From contig NZ_WRPR01000070.1 of NCBI RefSeq assembly GCF_010367455.1, positions 1 through 58,750 on the forward strand: a DNA stretch of 58,750 nt, written 5' to 3'. Source of the stretch: Candidatus Laterigemmans baculatus (GTDB taxonomy: Bacteria > Planctomycetota > Planctomycetia > Pirellulales > Pirellulaceae). The translations under genes were made by a program, and so were the position numbers. Below the pieces are notes generated by a model, which saw only the letters and a list, made by a program, of their open reading frames with translations, was not told the DNA's origin and made no database searches. Below, one piece after another: positions 33,298-44,761 of the stretch; positions within the stretch are counted from its first letter, which is position 1; each line of letters opens with the position of its first letter.

Positions 33298-33589
33298 TAA
33301 ACACGCTCGGATTGACCAATATCTTTCACACTTTGACAGATTATGGACAATCGTCGTCGGATTTCAATCACTCACTCCAGGGTTTCACCCTAAATTCCAC
33401 CTAGAGCGCCCATTCTACTTGGCGGCCCGGGGACATGCCCCCAGTCACCCTGACCGGCAAAGTTTACCCCAAAGATTGGGGCGCCGAGGGGGCAAAGCCG
33501 AGGGTGCAGGGAGCTCCACCGGCGAACCCGCGCCAAAAAAAGCGATCGTGCCGATTCTCAGCCGCGCCGATTCTCAGCCGCGCCGATTC
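33298..33589. other. Upstream region of the BMC operon
   Basis: No gene is seen. The first 100 bp before deoR are markedly less GC-rich than their surroundings and are the natural place for the operon promoter. No confident -35/-10 pair was found. The distal end holds the 16-bp stop-codon repeat of the DUF2062 gene. Confidence 0.5.
33323..33338. promoter_or_regulatory. Candidate DeoR operator: CTTTCACA/CTTTGACA direct repeat
   Basis: Two 8-bp near-repeats, CTTTCACA and CTTTGACA, lie side by side about 26 bp upstream of the deoR start in the AT-richer segment. Direct repeats of T-rich half-sites are common for DeoR-family regulators. This is a guess from position and pattern only. Confidence 0.25.
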
Positions 33590-33598
33590 TCAGCCGTG
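33551..33598 (-). repeat. 16-bp tandem repeat spanning the DUF2062 stop codon, three copies
   Basis: The unit CCGATTCTCAGCCGCG (plus strand) starts at 33551, 33567 and 33583. On the minus strand each unit contains GGCTGAGAATCGG, and the copy at 33583 carries the actual TGA stop. Confidence 0.9.
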
Positions 33599-34153
33599 CG
33601 AGTCGGGTTCCGTCGCCGTTTCCCGCCTCCGCTCGGCCCGGCGGGCGATCGCATAGGTCCGGGCGGCCCGATAGCGGATCACGAATTCGCGGGTGACGAC
33701 GTAGCCGACCGCGGCGATCGGGGAGGCGACCATCACGCTCCCGACCATCAACGGCGTGAAAATCTCCATCACCTTCCCCCAGTAGAATTCGGTCACCTCC
33801 CAGCCTTCGCCCGGAGGAACCGCCAATTCGCTCCACCACTGCCGCCCAACGCTCGGCCAACCGAGCATCCAGCGGCCGACGCAGTAGCAGGGATAGAAGA
33901 TGGGGACGAAGGTCGCAGGATTGCTGATCCAGACCAGCGGCAAGCCGACGACTTTGTTCGCGCGAAACAACCAGGCGCAGGCGACGACCAGCAGCATCTG
34001 GGCGCCGAGGAAGGGCGTGAAGGTCCAGAATAGCCCAATCGCCACGCCCATCGCCAACCGGTGCGGGGGATCGTCCGCGTGGAGCAGATGGCGGACGACG
34101 AATCGGCGGACCTTGCGATAGCGGCGCCGAAAACCGCGGCGGATAAACTTCAT
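33590..34153 (-). CDS. DUF2062 membrane protein
   Basis: 187 residues. The DUF2062 signature is LAMGVAIGLFWTFTPFLGAQ followed by VWISNPATFVPIFYPCYCVG. Two or three membrane helices are expected, with a basic N-terminus (RRGFRRRYRKVRR). Family function is unknown; it often occurs near glycosyltransferases. Here it is divergent from a secreted protein gene, 304 nt away. Confidence 0.92.
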   Translation of the reverse strand: MKFIRRGFRRRYRKVRRFVVRHLLHADDPPHRLAMGVAIGLFWTFTPFLGAQMLLVVACAWLFRANKVVGLPLVWISNPATFVPIFYPCYCVGRWMLGWPSVGRQWWSELAVPPGEGWEVTEFYWGKVMEIFTPLMVGSVMVASPIAAVGYVVTREFVIRYRAARTYAIARRAERRRETATEPDSHG

Positions 34154-34457
34154 CTTGTGTTCGATTCAGCCAAAGGATCAGCGAGCTCGAGCGGTCCCAG
34201 CCCCGCCGCGGCCCGCATCATGTTCGGATCTGGCGCGGGCTTCATCCAGTCCAAAATATCGCTCCCCGCGGTGGACCTCGAGCGGGCCGACTCTACCGAT
34301 TATTTCGGGTTTGCCTGAGAAAATCGAGGAACTCGCCGCCGCACGGGCAAAAAGGTTCGCGGGGGAGCGGCCACAGCGACCGATGACCAACGCCAAGGGC
34401 CCGCGGTCAACCCAGCGGACTCGGTGTTGCTCCACGTCGTTGCAAGGATCGCCTCCC
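34154..34457. other. Divergent intergenic region
   Basis: Separates the DUF2062 gene and the secreted protein gene. I see no gene, RNA motif or repeat of the window's families in it. An AAGGA ribosome-binding site for the plus-strand gene lies near its end (about 34444). Confidence 0.5.
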
Positions 34458-35003
34458 ATGGCATGGAAACGTCTCGCCTGCGCCGGTTTGTTGGCCGCCG
34501 CTTCGGTCTCGCCAGCCGCGGCTGACTGGGATTCCTTTTGGCACGGAGTCCACGTCGGCTACCACCGCAATAACGCCTGGCCGCATCCGTTCAGCGAGAT
34601 GGCGGCGGCCCAGACGCGAGCCCCCTTCGACGTGCAGAAGATGAACGGCTGGCGGCTGCACAACACGATCAGCCACGAGCTGTTTCGCGGTGGCGACGGC
34701 GTGCTGACGGTCGCTGGCCAGCAGCATTTGGCGAACATCGTGCACCGCGTCCCGCCGGAATTCCGCGAAGTGATCGTGGTCTGCGGAGCGACGCCGACGG
34801 AGACCGAAGCGCGCGTGGCCTCGGTGCGGGCGGCGATGGCCCGCATGCACTTCGAGGGAGCCGCCCCGGAGATCTACGTCACCCACCGCGCCCCGGCGAC
34901 CGGCTCGGGAGAACTGGCCACGGCCGTCAATCGAGCTTGGTTGCAATCGTTGCCCGCCCCGCGGCTGCCCGACGAGACCGCCGGCTCCGGCGGAACCCCC
35001 TGA
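34458..35003 (+). CDS. Small secreted protein of unknown function
   Basis: 181 residues from the ATG at 34458, which has AAGGA about 9 nt upstream; the frame is open farther 5' but that part looks non-coding. The signal peptide is MAWKRLACAGLLAAASVSPA with cleavage near AAA-D. The mature protein begins DWDSFWHGVHVGYHRNNAWP and has a segment REVIVVCGATPTETEARVAS that resembles the OmpA-like/BON-type 'RVVxxGATPTE' strand, but the family is not clear. It ends just before a palindromic repeat. Confidence 0.8.
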   Translation: MAWKRLACAGLLAAASVSPAAADWDSFWHGVHVGYHRNNAWPHPFSEMAAAQTRAPFDVQKMNGWRLHNTISHELFRGGDGVLTVAGQQHLANIVHRVPPEFREVIVVCGATPTETEARVASVRAAMARMHFEGAAPEIYVTHRAPATGSGELATAVNRAWLQSLPAPRLPDETAGSGGTP

Positions 35004-35312
35004 CGCCCCGGCCGAACCAAAAATCAGCCGCCACGCGCTAGCGTCCGGTTGTCACGGCGTTCTTCAGAAACCGGGGGCTAGCGCCCGGCGGCTGATGAAT
35101 AATCCGGGCTAGTGCCCGGCGGCTGATTTATCCGCGAAAGGCGACTATCGGAAGGCGACTTTTTTTCCGGGAACAACTGGAGCGCTCGCGGCGGAACGAC
35201 CGATTCGACCCCTACCACCGGAACCGCGCAGGCCAAGCGTGCGCCGTTCTCGTTCAACAGTGGCGGCCGCCTGCGGTCGCTGCGTTTAACTGCAAGTTTG
35301 GGGGGTTCGTCC
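35004..35312. other. Intergenic region with palindromic repeat and GGCGACT motifs
   Basis: Besides the palindrome at 35022-35127, the segment 35140-35175 carries two AAGGCGACT motifs, one followed by TTTTTTT. A similar GGCGACTG motif occurs in the 87-bp repeat at 54235. No gene is seen. Confidence 0.55.
35022..35127. repeat. Palindromic GCTAGCG repeat, one full and one partial copy
   Basis: The full copy runs AATCAGCCGCCACGCGCTAG to CGCCCGGCGGCTGATGAA (35022-35100); a partial right arm follows to 35127. It is the same composite arrangement as at 7975-8122, directly after a plus-strand gene. Confidence 0.85.
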
Positions 35313-36644
35313 GTGTCCAAAGCTCGTCCGCCGCACTCATCGCGTCACGTTCGCCGCCTCGCACTGGCGGGGCTTCTGATCTCCGCGACCGGCTGCGCCT
35401 CTGGCTCAACCTCGCTCGGGTCGCTGAATCCCTTTGCGACTGCGGGCGAATCGCAGCCGACGGCACCGGCCGCCGGGGGGCTCAGTTCAGCCGGAGGCAT
35501 GACCTCCAGTGCGTCGGGGCTCGTGCAAGGCACGCAGGGCCAAGCCAGCTCGATGGGCATGGCGATCAAGAGCGCCTACGACAAGAGCCGCCAGTCGCTT
35601 GCCGAGCTGTTTGGCGGAACCCCCACGAGCGAGACGGACGAAGGCCAGAAGATCGCCGCCAACGATCCGCTGCTCCTGCAAAACCGCCCCACCTCGGTCG
35701 GCCCCGAGGTGTTCATCGCCAACGGCCAGCTGTGGGAGACGACCGGCAACTTTGAACGGGCGATGGAGAACTACGCCAAAGCTCTGGAAAAACACCCCGA
35801 GAATGCAGCCGCCCTGGCCAGCATCGCGCGGCTGAACGCCCGCCAGAATCGCTTCGACCAGGCGATCGAGTATTTTGAGCGAGCGATCCAAGCGGCTCCC
35901 TCCGAAGCCTCGCTGTACCACGACATGGGCTTGGCGCTGTCCAAACAAGGCCGGCACGAGGAGGCCCTCGCGGCGGTCGGCAAGGCGCTGGCGATCGCCC
36001 CAAGCACTTCCCGTTACTCCAACAGCCACGCCGCGATCCTGTTCACCGCCGGGCGCGAGGAGGAAGCGCGGACCGAGCTGATGAAGAGCAACAAGCCGGC
36101 GGTCGCCCACTACAACATGGCCTACCTCTACTACAGCAACCAAAAGACCAGCCAGGCCCTCCAGGAACTCGGCAAAGTCCTCGCCATGGGACCGCAGGCC
36201 GACGGCGGCGACCCCGCCTCGCAGCAGGCGTTCGAGCGATCGAAGGAACTGTTCGACAAGCTCGGGGGTCCGGCGACTCAGATCGCCCAGTCCTTGCCAC
36301 AGCTCTACGGCGCTGCCCGCGAATCGGCAACCGCGGTCGCTCAGCTCGGCGCCGATGCCGGGGCAATCGCCACGGAAGTCCGCGATACCGCTTCCGGCGT
36401 GACCGCCAAGCTGAGCAGCAACACTCCGCCGGCAACGGCGACAGCGCCAGCAACGTCTTCAGCGGCGCCGATCACCGCCAATCCCCTGGCTGCTGCCAAA
36501 GCCGCCCCAGCACCGGCGGCCGCCAAGCCCGCAGCGAGCGACGCCGAGGTCCAGCCCGCCAGCGGCTCGCTGTTTCAGCTTCCGCCCGGGCTCGCCACCC
36601 CGGCGGCGAACCAGCCCGCTTCCCACACCACCGACGCGAAGTAG
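35313..36644 (+). CDS. TPR-repeat lipoprotein
   Basis: 443 residues from the GTG at 35313, with GGGGGG about 8 nt upstream; a TTG at 35298 is an alternative. The N-terminus has a basic region, a hydrophobic segment (LALAGLLISATGC) and a Cys in a lipobox-like context, so it is probably a lipoprotein. Residues about 130-290 form at least four TPR units (EVFIANGQLWETTGNFERAM; ALASIARLNARQNRFDQAIE; ASLYHDMGLALSKQGRHEEA). The C-terminal 110 residues are Ala/Pro/Thr-rich and disordered. Presumably a scaffold in the cell envelope; partners unknown. Confidence 0.88.
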   Translation: MSKARPPHSSRHVRRLALAGLLISATGCASGSTSLGSLNPFATAGESQPTAPAAGGLSSAGGMTSSASGLVQGTQGQASSMGMAIKSAYDKSRQSLAELFGGTPTSETDEGQKIAANDPLLLQNRPTSVGPEVFIANGQLWETTGNFERAMENYAKALEKHPENAAALASIARLNARQNRFDQAIEYFERAIQAAPSEASLYHDMGLALSKQGRHEEALAAVGKALAIAPSTSRYSNSHAAILFTAGREEEARTELMKSNKPAVAHYNMAYLYYSNQKTSQALQELGKVLAMGPQADGGDPASQQAFERSKELFDKLGGPATQIAQSLPQLYGAARESATAVAQLGADAGAIATEVRDTASGVTAKLSSNTPPATATAPATSSAAPITANPLAAAKAAPAPAAAKPAASDAEVQPASGSLFQLPPGLATPAANQPASHTTDAK

Positions 36645-36656
36645 CAAGGCCACACG

Positions 36657-36746
36657 TACTCAGCGAAGCGGTACTCGATCCGATTGCGGGTTCAGTGTGT
36701 CGTTCCGTGACTTCGAGTACGAGTACGAGTACCGCTGCGCTGAGTA
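36657..36746. repeat. Inverted repeat between two convergent genes
   Basis: TACTCAGCGAAGCGGTACTC (36657-36676, plus one G) and its complement at 36726-36746 match at 20 of 21 positions with a 48-nt loop. It lies after the TPR gene and may act as a bidirectional end structure. Confidence 0.65.
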
Positions 36747-36790
36747 CGAGTACGAGTACGAGTACGAGTACGGATACGAGTACGGATACG
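36714..36790. repeat. Hexanucleotide tandem repeat GAGTAC/GATACG
   Basis: About ten GAGTAC hexamers with a few GGATAC variants, interrupted by CGCTGCGCT, begin 14 nt past the SDR stop codon (minus strand reads TACTCG repeats). Microsatellite-like and non-coding. Confidence 0.9.
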
Positions 36791-36802
36791 AGGCCTCAGT
36801 CT

Positions 36803-37600
36803 TCACTGATCCGGCTTTTCGCGGATGCGGTACATTTCGCGCCAGGGGAGCTGGATCCCGCCATCGATCGTGAGCGTGCTGCCGGTGATGTATTCGTTGC
36901 TCGGGTCGCAGAGGAAGGCCACGCCGCGACCGATTTCTTCGGGGCGGCCGAGCCGTCCCCAGGGAAGCTTCGAACCTTGCTCGCGCAGCGTCTCTTCGCT
37001 GAAGAACTTCCGCTCCCCGGGCGTATCGATCCAGCCCGGGTGGATGATGTTGACGCGAATCCGATGTTCGGCGAGCTCGACCGCGGCGGTCCGAGCCATT
37101 TGATCGATCGCGGCCTTGGCCATGTTGTAGGCCATCGATCCGGGAATCGCCATCACCGCATGCGGCGAGCTGATCACGACGATGTTTCCTCCGGAGCCTC
37201 CCTGGATCATCTCGAGGGCGGCAGCGCGGGTGAGATAAAACGCGCCCCACATGGTGACGTCGAGCGTCTTGTGGAACTCGTCGAGATCGGCCTCGTAGAA
37301 CAACTGCCGATCGCTGTAGACGGCATTGGAGACGACGATATCGAGGCCGCCGAGGGCTGCGGCCGCGCGGCCGACGATCTCCTCGGCTTGCTGGCGATCG
37401 CCCATATCGGCTTGCAGCGTCACCGCCTTGCCGCCGAGCCGCTCGCATTCCTCACGGACACTCTCGGCCTCGTCGGCGTGGCTGCGATAGTTGATCGCCA
37501 CGTCGGCCCCAGCTCGAGCCAGCTCGATCGCCGTTCCGCGCCCAATGCCCAGCGACGCGCCGGTGATCAGCGCCCGCTTTCCCTTCAGTGGTCCCGTCAT
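36803..37600 (-). CDS. Short-chain dehydrogenase/reductase (SDR)
   Basis: 265 residues from the ATG at 37600, chosen because AGGAG lies about 8 nt upstream. Rossmann motif TGASLGIGRGTAIELARAG (about 12-30), NAVYSDRQ, VVISSPHAVMAIPGSMAYNMAKA with the catalytic Ser and YxxxK, and PGWIDTPGERKFFSEETLR. The C-terminus matches classical glucose-1-dehydrogenase/FabG-like SDRs. The substrate cannot be read from the sequence. Convergent with the TPR gene. Confidence 0.94.
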   Translation of the reverse strand: MTGPLKGKRALITGASLGIGRGTAIELARAGADVAINYRSHADEAESVREECERLGGKAVTLQADMGDRQQAEEIVGRAAAALGGLDIVVSNAVYSDRQLFYEADLDEFHKTLDVTMWGAFYLTRAAALEMIQGGSGGNIVVISSPHAVMAIPGSMAYNMAKAAIDQMARTAAVELAEHRIRVNIIHPGWIDTPGERKFFSEETLREQGSKLPWGRLGRPEEIGRGVAFLCDPSNEYITGSTLTIDGGIQLPWREMYRIREKPDQ

Positions 37601-37702
37601 CCGCCCGCTCTCCTGCCCAGACAAACAAAGATGCCAATTGGGCCAAGAGTATAAAAGCTAGCAGCGCGGCTCGCGATCCACCGTTGCGCGGCTGGCGCTA
37701 AC

Positions 37703-37860
37703 CGACACCCTCCCCCCGGGAGGGTCGCGAGGAACGAGCGGGGAGGGCGTTGCGCGACGGAGAGCCTTCACGTGGCGAGATTCAGCGGGCCCTCCCCAGG
37801 CCTGAGAGCCCGACCCTCCCGGGGGGAGGGTAATGATAGAAGAGAACGTTCTGACAGTGC

Positions 37861-37862
<2 letters not shown>
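37703..37862. repeat. CCCTCCC palindromes flanking a MITE-type end
   Basis: Two CCCTCCC..GGGAGGG palindromes (37703-37724 and 37811-37830) are followed by GTTCTGACAGTGC-CTAG (37849-37865), which resembles the right end of the element at 6549. Probably the remnant of a composite element, directly after the FHA gene's stop codon. Confidence 0.5.
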
Positions 37863-40812
<2,950 letters not shown>

Positions 40813-41212
40813 CCTGGGCGTTATCGGCCAGCCCGGGGGTCAGAGGCCCGTCAAAACCGAAAACGTTCCAGATTTACTGAAGTCGCTTCGCCGCGGCGGC
40901 GGGGCCGTTCCTCGGCGGACGGCAAACTGTCCGATTGATAACGATCAAAATTTCTCTCCACCGAGAGCTCCTCGAGACCGCGTAACTCGCTTCGCTGCCA
41001 GGGTTTAGCGATCCGGCCCGGGCGTGCAAAAAAAGACCCCTTGACAGCGAACCGGTCGCGCTGCCGACGGCGTACTATAGTTGCGAGCAGGCGGGGCTCG
41101 GCGACGGATCCCCAGCCCCCGCGGACTCCACGCCGGACTCCACCGCGGACTCCACGGATAAACCATTTTCCGCACTGGCAGCGGTTAGCGATAAAACCAA
41201 GGGAATATCATC
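40813..41212. other. Divergent promoter region of the FHA and DksA-like genes
   Basis: 400 bp with no gene. It includes a GAGAGCTCCTCGAG partial palindrome near 40964 and a tandem CGGACTCCAC motif near 41120-41155 (ACTCCACGCCGGACTCCACC). A TTGACA at 41041 has no -10 box at the proper distance. No repeats of the dispersed families were found. Confidence 0.5.
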
Positions 41213-41626
41213 ATGGGACGCAAAGATGCCCTGGCGAAGCTGCGAGATGTGCTCGTCCTTCGCCGCGACGCCATGCGCAAGGCGATGGCGGGCGACCTGA
41301 GCTCGTTGCAGGAACTTCGCGACCAGGGCCCGGGCGACATGCTCGATGCCGCGGTCGACACCGCCCAGGACGAGCTGAACAGCCAGTTGCTGGAGGTCGA
41401 GAGCCGCGAGCTGACGCAGATCGAGGAGGCCCTCGAGCGGCTCCGCCAAGGCACGTTCGGCCAGTGCGAAGACTGCGAAAAGCCGATTCCGCTGAAACGA
41501 CTGCAGGCGATCCCCTACGCGACCGAGTGCATCGAATGCAAGCGGAAGAGCGAGAGCCGCAGTCCGGTGCTCGGTCTGCCCACCTGGAACCGCGTCTTCG
41601 ACAACGCCGAGATCGATTCGGTCTGA
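41213..41626 (+). CDS. DksA/TraR-type zinc-finger protein
   Basis: 137 residues. An N-terminal coiled coil (about 1-85) including VDTAQDELNSQLLEVESREL is followed by the C4 zinc finger GQCEDCEKPIPLKRLQAIPY..CIEC (Cys in pairs CEDC and CIEC). DksA-family proteins bind the secondary channel of RNA polymerase and act with ppGpp. The coiled-coil tip lacks an obvious DxxDxA motif of canonical DksA (the region reads DMLDAAVD), so activity may differ. An intrinsic terminator lies 66 nt past the stop. Confidence 0.93.
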   Translation: MGRKDALAKLRDVLVLRRDAMRKAMAGDLSSLQELRDQGPGDMLDAAVDTAQDELNSQLLEVESRELTQIEEALERLRQGTFGQCEDCEKPIPLKRLQAIPYATECIECKRKSESRSPVLGLPTWNRVFDNAEIDSV

Positions 41627-41691
41627 TCCCCCTCGCCCCGCTGGCGGCTCGTGGTCGAAGCGCTGCTGGGCAATGACATCTGCGGAACGAG

Positions 41692-41725
41692 AAACGCTGC
41701 TGTGCGATGCGCGGCAGCGTTTTTT
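41692..41725 (+). terminator. Intrinsic terminator after the DksA-like gene
   Basis: AAACGCTGC (41692-41700) pairs with GCAGCGTTT (41714-41722) around a 13-nt loop and runs into TTT, giving six consecutive T in total. It is oriented for the plus-strand gene. Confidence 0.8.
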
Positions 41726-41904
41726 GCTGCGCCGTGACCGACGGGGCTGGCGTTTTTTCGTTGCCGGTCCTGACGAATGCAGCAACGATGGATACCTGGC
41801 CAGAGCGAGGGCAAGCCGCGTCCGCAGGGCTGCCGATGCAGGTGGTGAGCGAGCGGCTCGCGATCGCCGCGAGCGTTTCGATTCGATAGTTCGAGAATTT
41901 GCTC

Positions 41905-43086
41905 ATGACCCCCGTTCCTGCTCGACTGCGGTTGGCCTTGCTCGGCGGCCTCCTTCTCACCGCCTTCGCTGCTCGAGCCGAACCGGTGCTCGGGCAGAGC
42001 CAGCCACCGTCGCTCGTCACTCTCGAACCGGCCGCGGGGGCCGAAGCGGGCGATCCGCGGCTGTCGGACGATCAGCGTGCGGCGGAGGACGAGCTGTACG
42101 AGGCGCTGGCGACCGAAGTCGCGTCGCTCGAGCGGATCAGCAACGTCGTCCGCCAAGTGGCTCGGCTCGTGCGGCCGCGAGTCGTGCACGTCGAAGCGAG
42201 CAAGGTGGAGCGTAGCCAAGGGCGGAGCGAAGCGTTCGATGAGGCCGGCTCGGGAGTCCTGATCACGCACGGCCAATCGACTTGGGTCCTGACCAATCGG
42301 CACGTCGTCGCGGGGGCCGAGCCGTCGGAAATCTCGTTGCGGCTCGGAGATGGTCGAGTCCTGGTGCCGTCCCAGGTGTTGGCCGATCCGAGCACCGACG
42401 TGGCGATTCTGAGCGTCCCCGATCCCCAACTCGGCGCGACTCGGATCGGCGACAGCGACACGGTCACGGTCGGCGATTTCGTGCTCGCCGTCGGCAGCCC
42501 GTTTGGGCTGAGCCACTCGGTGACGTTCGGGATCATCAGCGCCACCGGGCGTCGCGACCTGACGCTCGGAGAAGAGCGGATCGAGCTGCAGGACTTTTTT
42601 CAGACCGACGCGGCGATCAATCCCGGGAACAGCGGCGGCCCGCTGCTGAATCTCCGCGGCGAAGTGATCGCGCTCAACACGGCGATCGCCAGCAGCAGCG
42701 GCGGCAGCGAGGGGATCGGGTTCGCGATCCCGATCAACATGGTGATGCAAGTCGTCGACCAGCTGGTCGAGTACGGGCATGTCCGCCGCGCCTACCTGGG
42801 TGTCACGCTCGACCCCGATTTTGAACCGGGCGACGCCCTGCAGCTCGGGCTGCCGCGTTCCGGCGGCGCGCTGGTCAAAGCCGTCAACGCCCACTCGCCA
42901 GCGGCCGAGGCGGGAATCGCCAAAGGGGACGTGATCACCCAGTTCGACGGGGTCCGCATCGACAACGACGACCACCTGGTCACCCGCGTCGGACTGACGG
43001 CGGTCGGCAAAGCGGTCGAAGTCATCCTCTACCGCGGCGGCAGCCTCTATCAGACCACCGTGACGGTCATTCCCTACCCCGGCTGA
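41905..43086 (+). CDS. HtrA/DegP-like secreted serine protease with one PDZ domain
   Basis: 393 residues from the ATG at 41905 (MTPVPARLRLALLGG). The signal peptide is about 28 residues and ends AARA-E. The trypsin-like domain (about 70-290) has the triad His in LTNRHVVAGA, Asp in PSTDVAILSV and Ser in INPGNSGGPLL. One PDZ domain follows (about 300-393; HSPAAEAGIAKGDVITQFDG). Periplasmic quality-control protease by family. Only one PDZ, as in DegS-like proteins, but with a cleavable signal peptide and no membrane anchor that I can see. Ends 6 nt from the convergent MATE gene. Confidence 0.95.
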   Translation: MTPVPARLRLALLGGLLLTAFAARAEPVLGQSQPPSLVTLEPAAGAEAGDPRLSDDQRAAEDELYEALATEVASLERISNVVRQVARLVRPRVVHVEASKVERSQGRSEAFDEAGSGVLITHGQSTWVLTNRHVVAGAEPSEISLRLGDGRVLVPSQVLADPSTDVAILSVPDPQLGATRIGDSDTVTVGDFVLAVGSPFGLSHSVTFGIISATGRRDLTLGEERIELQDFFQTDAAINPGNSGGPLLNLRGEVIALNTAIASSSGGSEGIGFAIPINMVMQVVDQLVEYGHVRRAYLGVTLDPDFEPGDALQLGLPRSGGALVKAVNAHSPAAEAGIAKGDVITQFDGVRIDNDDHLVTRVGLTAVGKAVEVILYRGGSLYQTTVTVIPYPG

Positions 43087-43092
43087 GCGGGC

Positions 43093-44535
43093 TTAGTGCT
43101 CCGCTCCGACCAGGCGAATCGTCTTCCAGCGACCTTGCAGAAAACGGCCGGTCATCAGCGCGGCCAACGACCAGACCCAACCGGTGACGACCCACCACCA
43201 GAACATCAACCGCCCGCTTTCGGGCTCCAATGCCAACCCCAGGCCGAGCGCCGCCGAGGAGGCGACGACCGTGGCGAGCAGCACGAACCAGGTGTCGCCC
43301 GCCCCGCGGAGCACTCCGGCGAGCACGAGTTGGATGCTGTCGAAGACGACGTAGGTGGCGACGAAGCGGAGCAGGATGACGGCCAGCGCGATCGCTTGAT
43401 CGGTTTCCTCTCCGGCCGGTGAGAGCACCTCTCCCTCGGTGACTGCGAGCCCCTGCCGGTACAGCGACAGCAGCCACTGTGGCGCTCCCAGGTAGAGCAC
43501 CGCCCAGCCGCAGGAATAGAGCAGCGCGATCGAGAGCGACGTCAGCGCCGCCCGCACCGCGAATCGCGGCCCGGAGCGCGGCAGATGCTGGCCGACCAAC
43601 ACCGAGGCCGCGATCGAGACGCCGATCAGCGGCACGAACGCGATCATGTTGAAATTGATCGCCATCGTGGTCGCTTGCAGCGGCAGATTCCCGAGCTGGC
43701 CGATCTGCAGAATGATCACCGTGAAGGCTCCCGCTTCAGCGACCGACTGCAGCCCCGCCGGCAGACCGTAAAACAGCAACCGCCGCATCAGCCGCCGGTC
43801 GGGCCGAAAGCCGCTGCGAAGCTGGTAAACCTCCTGAAACCGCGGCCCAGCCATCAGCACGAGGTAGGCCAACGCTTTGAACCAAAAACTGATCACGCTG
43901 GCCCAGCCCGCGCCGACGATTCCGAGACTGGGGATCACCCCCCAGCCAAAAATCAGCGGGATGTCGAGCACCAGATTCAGCACGGCCGCCGCGATGTTGA
44001 TCCACATCACCGTCATCGTGCGATGCGTGCCGCTGAAGAATCCGCTCAGCGCCGTCTCCAGCACTCCCCCGAGAGCGCCGACCATCAACGTCTGCATGTA
44101 GACCGTTTCCAGCTCGAGCAGAGCCGGCGCTTGGCCGGTCCAGACAAACAGCTCGCGGGCATACAGCGCGGCCAAACCGAACAGCGGGATCGTCGTCAGG
44201 CTCATCCACACCGCTTGCCAGAGCAAGCGTCCCACCCGCTCCGGTTGCCCACCGCCGACGTACTGGGCGACGAACGCTCCGGTCATCGAGGCGATCCCGA
44301 TCGGCAGGCAGATCAGCGCCCAAAAGAAATTGCCGGCCGCCATCGCGGCGCTCATCGACGCTCCGTCGTACCACAGCAGCAGCGTCCGGTCGGCGAACAG
44401 CACCGCCGACAAACAGCCGGTGCTGATCATCAACGGCACCGCCACGCGAAACACTTCCCCCACGCCCCCGGGACCCCGAGGCCACGCAGGAACCGAAGCG
44501 GACGCCGGATCGGGACTCAGTCGGACGACTTCCAT
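43093..44535 (-). CDS. MATE-family efflux transporter
   Basis: 480 residues with about twelve membrane helices in two six-helix halves. The N-terminal half has VAVPLMISTGCLSAVLFADR and GTHRTMTVMWINIAAAVLNLVLDIPLIFGWG, which is typical of MATE helices 4-5. Cation-coupled export of drugs or metabolites is expected; specificity is unknown. No regulator gene is adjacent. Confidence 0.93.
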   Translation of the reverse strand: MEVVRLSPDPASASVPAWPRGPGGVGEVFRVAVPLMISTGCLSAVLFADRTLLLWYDGASMSAAMAAGNFFWALICLPIGIASMTGAFVAQYVGGGQPERVGRLLWQAVWMSLTTIPLFGLAALYARELFVWTGQAPALLELETVYMQTLMVGALGGVLETALSGFFSGTHRTMTVMWINIAAAVLNLVLDIPLIFGWGVIPSLGIVGAGWASVISFWFKALAYLVLMAGPRFQEVYQLRSGFRPDRRLMRRLLFYGLPAGLQSVAEAGAFTVIILQIGQLGNLPLQATTMAINFNMIAFVPLIGVSIAASVLVGQHLPRSGPRFAVRAALTSLSIALLYSCGWAVLYLGAPQWLLSLYRQGLAVTEGEVLSPAGEETDQAIALAVILLRFVATYVVFDSIQLVLAGVLRGAGDTWFVLLATVVASSAALGLGLALEPESGRLMFWWWVVTGWVWSLAALMTGRFLQGRWKTIRLVGAEH

Positions 44536-44609
44536 GCAACTACCCTCGAACCTCTCTCGCCCTCCCCATCGGGGCAGCCATCACGCAGCCGCAGTACCCT
44601 TCTTGTCAC

Positions 44610-44664
44610 ATCCGCCGCCACGCGCTAGCGTCCGGTTCCTCATGCGGCTTGCCGGTAAACGAAT
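44610..44664. repeat. Half palindromic repeat fused to a fragment of the 87-bp family
   Basis: The left arm CCGCCGCCACGCGCTAGCG continues to TCCGGTT, but the right arm is missing. Instead GCGGCTTGCCGGTAAACGAA follows, which is close to the complement of the GTTTAACGGCAAGCCG core of the repeat at 54235. Confidence 0.65.
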
Positions 44665-44707
44665 ACTGAGCGGCGTTGCTACGGGTAGGTTCGCCCGCTG
44701 GCGCTTG

Positions 44708-44761
44708 AATTCTCAGCGGCCGGGGAATTCTCAGCGGCCGGGGAATCCTCAGCGGCGGAGG
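44708..44761 (-). repeat. 18-bp tandem repeat spanning the rhomboid stop codon, three copies
   Basis: Units start at 44708, 44726 and 44744. On the minus strand the reading is CGCCGC-TGA-GGATTC, then two copies of GGCCGC-TGA-GAATTC. The period is 18, so the duplicated TGA codons are in frame with the true stop. Confidence 0.9.

Noticed and set aside
36714-36790. CRISPR-like array
   Set aside because: The repeats are contiguous hexamers without spacers, and no cas gene is nearby.
41041-41081. TTGACA with TACTAT/TATAGT as a sigma-70 promoter for the DksA-like gene
   Set aside because: The spacing between the two boxes is about 26 bp, far from the normal 16-18 bp, so the match is probably coincidental.
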